DNA of 64,000 nt from Cerioporus squamosus (Eukaryota; Basidiomycota; Agaricomycetes; Polyporales; Polyporaceae): positions 682,001 through 746,000 of the forward strand of contig JABYQS010000001.1 in the NCBI GenBank assembly GCA_022592435.1. Direction: 5' to 3'. The notes under the pieces were generated by a model. The model worked only from the letters and a program-made list of their open reading frames with translations, was not told where the DNA came from and did no database searches. Below, in pieces: positions 59,705-64,000 of the stretch. The position numbers were made by a program, and so were the translations under genes. Position 1 is the first letter of the stretch; each line of letters opens with the position of its first letter.

Positions 59705-60160
59705 ACAAGATCCCGGTCGGCCGAAGAAGTCACAACCACCCCGCCACCTTTATTCCCTGCATTTCCACCTTTGTTTCTTCTGTGCCGCCGGTGCATCAGG
59801 AATGTGCGACGTGTATCCTTTGAGTTCTTTGCGTTTACTAGTACCTTCTAGCCTTCCTGCTGTATCATTCTTGTCGTACTGCTCTGACCCAGTCGCTACT
59901 TACCTACTACGCCCACGAATACAACGAGACCGTGTACCACCACCTCATTCTAACCGGTGCCAGTGGGCTGTGTGATTTCTCATTTCGCCCAGTCAGACAC
60001 GCCACTGCATATGTTGGTGCTCGCGGTTCACGCAGCAGCTCGTGCTGCTGGGACACCGTGTCTTGCCATGCGACGCTGACACGTGACCGCGCGCGCGGGA
60101 CGCTTGACGCGGGAAGGAGACCATGAGCGGCAGTCAGGCAGCAGTTAGCTGTGGACCTGC
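59705..60160. other. Intergenic region
   Basis: 456 bp between two plus-strand genes. It should carry the CAP-gene 3' UTR and the next promoter. Nothing else seen. Confidence 0.45.
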
Positions 60161-61031
60161 ATGTTCTCTCGTCTCACCCGGCGGTCGACGGTCTCCACCC
60201 TCTGCTATGTTGCCCTCGTCCTCATAACGACCTTCTTCGTCGCCATCTCGTGCGCGCTCCTTCTCTCTCAAGCCGCGCGGACGGCCCCGAACCGGTCGTT
60301 CGTTAAGAACTTCAACGCGGTTGTCATCGGAGCGGCCTATGTCCTGGTGGTCCGTTCGCGTTCACCCCCATACTATTGCTCTGCCTCTTCCTGACGTACA
60401 GTCGTTGGCTGCATTCGTAGTTGGTGTTATCTCTGGCGTTCTGTATCAAGCGTAGGATTGCGGTGCACAGACGGCTCCAGAGGATCTCGAAGACTTTCCA
60501 TACCCTAGGCAAGAATGACGTCCCGGATGTAAGTGAATCTTCCTAAACGTATGCAAGCATCTCTCACAAGCGGTACGTGCTGCTCAGACCGTCTTCCGGT
60601 ACATCCAGCAAGAGTATACACGGGCGTGCCTCATTGCGTACGAGTCGCGGCCAAAGGACGGCTTCCAAGAGGGATGGGGCAGACCAGGGACAAAGTTCGA
60701 GGGAGTGCGCTTCCGAACGTCGCTCTTGGATACTGTCCGTGAGATAGGTACGTCCACACGGTCTCGTACGTGCTTCTCATGTTCAACTGGTGTCGCGGCA
60801 GACAAGCTCGCGCACAAGGTCATTCCGCGGCACCCCGCACTACGACCACAGGCACGCATGCTCCACCACTTCCGCTTCATCCTTCCGCTGTTGAGCAAGG
60901 ATGAGGATGGCTTGACGCCGTTGCACTACTACGACTCTGCCATACAGCTTGCTAGGCACATGTCAAGGGAGCCCACGGAGCAAGAGTACATCGTCGGCAT
61001 GAGGGCGGCGAAAGAGATCGAGACTGTGTGA
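60161..61031 (+). CDS. Membrane protein, Dlt1-like
   Basis: Four exons (60161-60346, 60421-60528, 60588-60747, 60802-61031) give about 227 residues. Two membrane segments lie near the N-terminus: STLCYVALVLITTFFVAISCALLL, and VVIGAAYVLLVLSLAFCI across the first intron. The cytosolic part reads RRLQRISKTFHTLGKNDVPD, then VFRYIQQEYTRACLIAYESRPKDGFQEGWGRPGTKFEG and FRTSLLDTVREIDKLAHKVIP. This arrangement matches fungal 'defect at low temperature' Dlt1-like proteins, whose role is poorly known. An extra 3' exon (around 61093-61344) was considered but the stop at 61031 is simpler. Confidence 0.65.
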
Positions 61032-61337
61032 GGAACCCTCTCTTCCACCCGCAGGATTAATACAGAGTACTCATTCCATACGTCCATCTAGCTTGCAGGA
61101 GTGCTATCTGGAGATGCGCGAAGGGTCGTCGACGGACATCAGTACTTGTGCGTATTCACCCTGGTATGCAGAGAGGGGTATGCTCATGATTGGATTCAAG
61201 ACGCTGAAAACGGACGATTCGAATGATCTTCACTGTCTACAAGCAGTATGTATATATAGGAAGACACGGCAAGGTAAGGGTGATAATTGTACAAGTTGTC
61301 TGCCGGACGCTATATCCTCCGTTGCTGATGCATCTAC

Positions 61338-62468
61338 TCAGTGAAGGTCGTTCTCATACACCTTCTTGAAGCTTGGGCGTTCGGCCCAAGCTGTCCAGTA
61401 CGCGGCTACCTTCGCAGGGACAGGCTGCTTCGTCTCCTTCTCGAGGGCCTTGTAACCGTCCTTCTCAGGCTTGGCTCCAGCGAAGAACGCGATCCGAGCC
61501 AGCCATGCTGCAAGGTGGAAGTCGTCTTCTCCGGGGGTCTCTCCTCCGAGGAAGCCAGACTCGGGAAGCTTGGCAGGGAGCTCCTCGAGGATGAAGGACA
61601 CGAGGTTCTGCCAGTGCGCATTCGACTGCTTGAAGAACTGCTGCTTAGCCTCCTCGGGGACCTCGCCCTTGTAAATGGCGAGGAATCCGCCGTTGCCGGC
61701 CATCTTGCCTTCATAGAACTCCTTGAACTGCGCGGCCTCCGGGAGGACCGAGTGCTTCTCCAGGGAGTCTTGCCCTGCGTCGAGTACTTAGATGTTTTGC
61801 GTTCAGTGCGGGGAAACGTAGCTGAGACTTACTGTTCTGCAGGAACGTCAGGGGGAATCCGGACGCGTGCGCCTTCAGCTCATCCTCGTTACGCTGTATG
61901 CGGTCGATTAGCCTCGGTATGCACGGTCACCGTGGTCTCGCGCACCGCCAACAGCATAGGCGCATTTGGGTCAAGCTTGTCCTCGTGGACCTTGTCGATA
62001 AACGCTGTACCCTTGGTGACCTTCTTGGGGGCGTGCGCAACAAGGTAGGAGATCACGTCTTTGGTGTTGGTGTACGCCTTCCCGTCCGCGACAAGCGTGG
62101 GGAGCGTGGCGTGAGGGTTCTAGTGCAGCGGCAAGGACAGCATTAGCCTGGAAAGCCCGGACACGGACGGTCGACGTGCGACGAGATATGGGAGATACTG
62201 TACGTACGATCTTGACAAACTCGGGGTCGAAGTTGGCGCCCTCGGCGAGGTTCACGACCTTTGTCTCGATGGCGTCCTCGGGGTAGCCCAATTCAGCACT
62301 GTGACCAGTCAGTCTGAGTTCACTGTATACGTTCATTGGCGCGTCACGTACATGGCGAGCTCCGCAGCTGCTGCCCAGATGGACATGCCAAAAGTGTAGA
62401 AAACAGGCTTAAGGGTTTGGTCAGAGCGAGGTACTGCAGAGTGTGCAGGGATCATGTACCTTCGACAT
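61338..62468 (-). CDS. Glutathione S-transferase-like protein (eEF1B-gamma-type fold)
   Basis: The first exon holds only MSK; a 52-bp intron then joins to PVFYTFGMSIWAAAAELA, a thioredoxin-fold start. Next come ELGYPEDAIETKVVNLAEGANFDPEFVKI and NPHATLPTLV, the loop with the cis-proline typical of GSTs, then GKAYTNTKDVISYLVAHAP. The C-terminal helical domain includes NGGFLAIYKGEVPEEAKQQFFKQSNAHW, VSFILEELPAKLPESGFLGGETPGEDDFHLAAWLARIAFFAG (the conserved Asp helix cap) and AAYWTAWAERPSFKKVY. Stop at 61338. About 270 residues, five exons. Likely a cytosolic GST with unknown substrate. A link to translation factor eEF1B-gamma is only structural, as the C-terminal EF1G domain is absent. Confidence 0.8.
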
Positions 62469-63424
62469 GTTGGTGGAGTGCGAAGTGTTCTTGGTGGTCC
62501 GGTAGGTGAACTGTGTGCGTTCTGTGCGGATTGCAGCCTGTCTCGCGATGCGCTCTTATATCGGTCGGCGCGAGACACATGGACGCCCGCAAGAGTTGAC
62601 TTTGATGAAACTACCGGTCAACTTCGGTGACAGCGGGTGAGCCAACCACGTCCACGGATGGTATCATGTCGATGCGATCTCGAGTTCGGTCAGCATGGGT
62701 ATTGCCTAGCCGTATCTGTTGACCAATCCCAACTTCCGCAGGCCACTAAACGTGCACCTCCGTGCTCAGGCGGTGGCAATTCGTCTCGAGCTGTCCGGAG
62801 GAATGCTGGAGGAAGGTGTCGCTGCACTGCACGGCATCATTTGCTGGGTAAGATGTGGCTCGCATCATACTAGCCACCGACATGCATGACCAACGCGTGT
62901 CACGTGGGCGCGTCGTGACCCCGGCGTTGGTCCCCCCTTCATGGATCCGCGAGTCTGCGACGTACGACGATGTGTAAGAAGGCCTGCGGCATTGACATGA
63001 ACTTGTATGGAATGCTCTTTCTGCACCGACTGAATATGAAAAGGCCTTAGAATATCCCGCGCTCCCCGGACGTCCTGGTTTTGAATGTTACTGTGTACGA
63101 GTACTTCGAATTTACGGGTGAAGGCACAGCGGATCTCATTGAGGTGTCGTCTAACACCTGCGTACGCAAGTCTTCCATCCATACGAAGTGCTATGAGCAT
63201 TGACGCACGCCCACGGAGAAACTGTCCGTTGAAGTAGACAACGGCAAACCCTCTTGGACAAGCGGTCCAGCATGGGTCATAATACAGGCTCTGTCAATTA
63301 CAGTATTCCTCAACCATCAGTCGTGTCCGATGCAATGGCCATTGTTGACGTTCGAGGGGCATGCAAGCAACGCGCTGATAACGAATTACTCCCACTGCAG
63401 CGGGCATAAGGTGAATGTCTCTCG
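62469..63424. other. Intergenic region
   Basis: 956 bp between the GST-like gene start and the end of the BTB gene. A minus-strand frame of 111 codons (62865-63200) shows no recognisable motif and is not called. The CCAATC near 62725 and a CT-poor leader may belong to the GST-like promoter. Confidence 0.4.
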
Positions 63425-64000
63425 TCAGATTGCATAACCCGATGACAGGCTCACCTCTATCGTTTCTGGAAGGGAGCGGGCTAAAGCCCGCAAGTTCTCC
63501 AAACTAGCAGACTCATCGTAGTACTTGCCTCCGCACTTGCATTGTGCCTCCAGGAGGGCGACCAGCTCTGGTATGGTGCTAGGCCGTTCGCCGCTCTCGC
63601 GCAACACCCGAACCCTCCACGGCTCTCGGCTCCATGCCAACTTGAACATCGCCCAGGAAGTGTGAGCACAACGTTCACCACAAAACCTGCAACATGCGAA
63701 CGTGTTAGCGACGTTGAATGATACCGTGCTATCCAGCTCTTCATTTGTTTTGACACGTCGCCTTTCGTGGAGAGAGAGCAGTTTCACGACGTAGGGAGTC
63801 TCGACATGGCGCAGCTCAAGCAGCTTCTCGGGAGAGAGGAAGTTGACGGCAAGGATACGCCCCACTGCCTTCTGTGCTTCCGCTTCCCAAGACATCCTGC
63901 ACGCCATTCCATATACGCGGACTGGATGGGTATCAAGGAAAGACGGTAGGGCAAGCCGCAGGATCGCGACGGGAAAGGGCATGTCGTACTTTTCCGCGGT
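63425..64000 (-). CDS. BTB-type protein, C-terminal part (runs off right edge)
   Basis: An open minus-strand frame from the window edge reads TAEKYDMPFPVAILRLALPSFLDTHPVRVYGMACRMSWEAEAQKAVGR. This is the post-BTB segment common to the expanded Agaricomycete BTB family. It continues ELRHVETPYVVKLLSLHERRR and FCGERCAHTSWAMFK (a short Cys/His pattern), then CKCGGKYYDESASLENLRALARSLP. Stop near 63425. The BTB domain itself would lie beyond the window. Substrate-adaptor roles for Cullin-3 are known for some BTB proteins but not shown here. Confidence 0.7.
   Translation of the reverse strand, partial: TAEKYDMPFPVAILRLALPSFLDTHPVRVYGMACRMSWEAEAQKAVGRILAVNFLSPEKLLELRHVETPYVVKLLSLHERRRVKTNEELDSTVSFNVANTFACCRFCGERCAHTSWAMFKLAWSREPWRVRVLRESGERPSTIPELVALLEAQCKCGGKYYDESASLENLRALARSLPETIEVSLSSGYAI

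Noticed and set aside
61093..61344. Possible extra 3' exon of the Dlt1-like gene
   Set aside because: A natural stop at 61031 follows the conserved frame directly; the splice-joined frame gives an unnatural basic tail.

Overview
This window reads as nuclear DNA of a filamentous basidiomycete, most likely an Agaricomycete. Genes are split by many ~50-bp GT-AG introns, and coding sequence is GC-rich. The repertoire is fungal: NOP7, SmD2, RNAi-type RNA-dependent RNA polymerases, Itc1, Swd3, EMC7, CAP/PR-1 and a DUF6697-like coiled-coil protein. Exon boundaries below were read by eye from splice signals and family conservation.

Layout. 1-1.4 kb: 3' part of a coiled-coil/DUF6697-like gene (-). 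1.5-4.6 kb: NOP7 (-) and SmD2 (+), divergent. 4.9-13.2 kb: two tandem RdRP paralogues (-); the downstream copy has three frame breaks, the upstream copy is open throughout. 13.8-18.5 kb: a small LYRM2-like gene (-), divergent from a large eIF4E-binding 4E-T-like gene (+). 18.5-23.1 kb: a gene-poor 4.6-kb stretch ending at a cyclin gene. 27.2-29.3 kb: a Gfo/Idh/MocA oxidoreductase (-). 30.5-38.3 kb: a large fungal protein of unknown function and an Itc1/Acf1-like chromatin factor (both +). 38.9-40.4 kb: a 2OG-Fe(II) oxygenase (-). 42.1-44.9 kb: Swd3/WDR5 (-) and eIF3k (+), divergent. 45.2-49.6 kb: an AVT-type transporter (-) and a steryl ester hydrolase (+), divergent. 49.9-50.6 kb: an apparently 5'-truncated BTB gene. 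52.7-54.3 kb: a four-repeat polyubiquitin gene whose first repeat is split by a 424-bp TIR element. 54.5-56.9 kb: UTP23 (-) and EMC7 (+), divergent. 57.0-64 kb: a conserved unknown (-), a secreted CAP protein (+), a Dlt1-like membrane protein (+), a GST-like protein (-) and a BTB-type protein running off the right edge (-).

Most genes are housekeeping: ribosome assembly (NOP7, UTP23), splicing (SmD2), translation (eIF3k, 4E-T-like), chromatin (Itc1, Swd3), membrane and lipid functions (EMC7, steryl ester hydrolase, transporter). They are often arranged as divergent pairs sharing 180-530 bp. The most unusual items are the tandem RdRP locus and the transposon-interrupted polyubiquitin gene. About eight single-base frame breaks occur across otherwise conserved genes, several in homopolymers. 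They look more like assembly indels than parallel gene decay, so the apparent pseudogene status of RdRP copy 1 should be read with caution.
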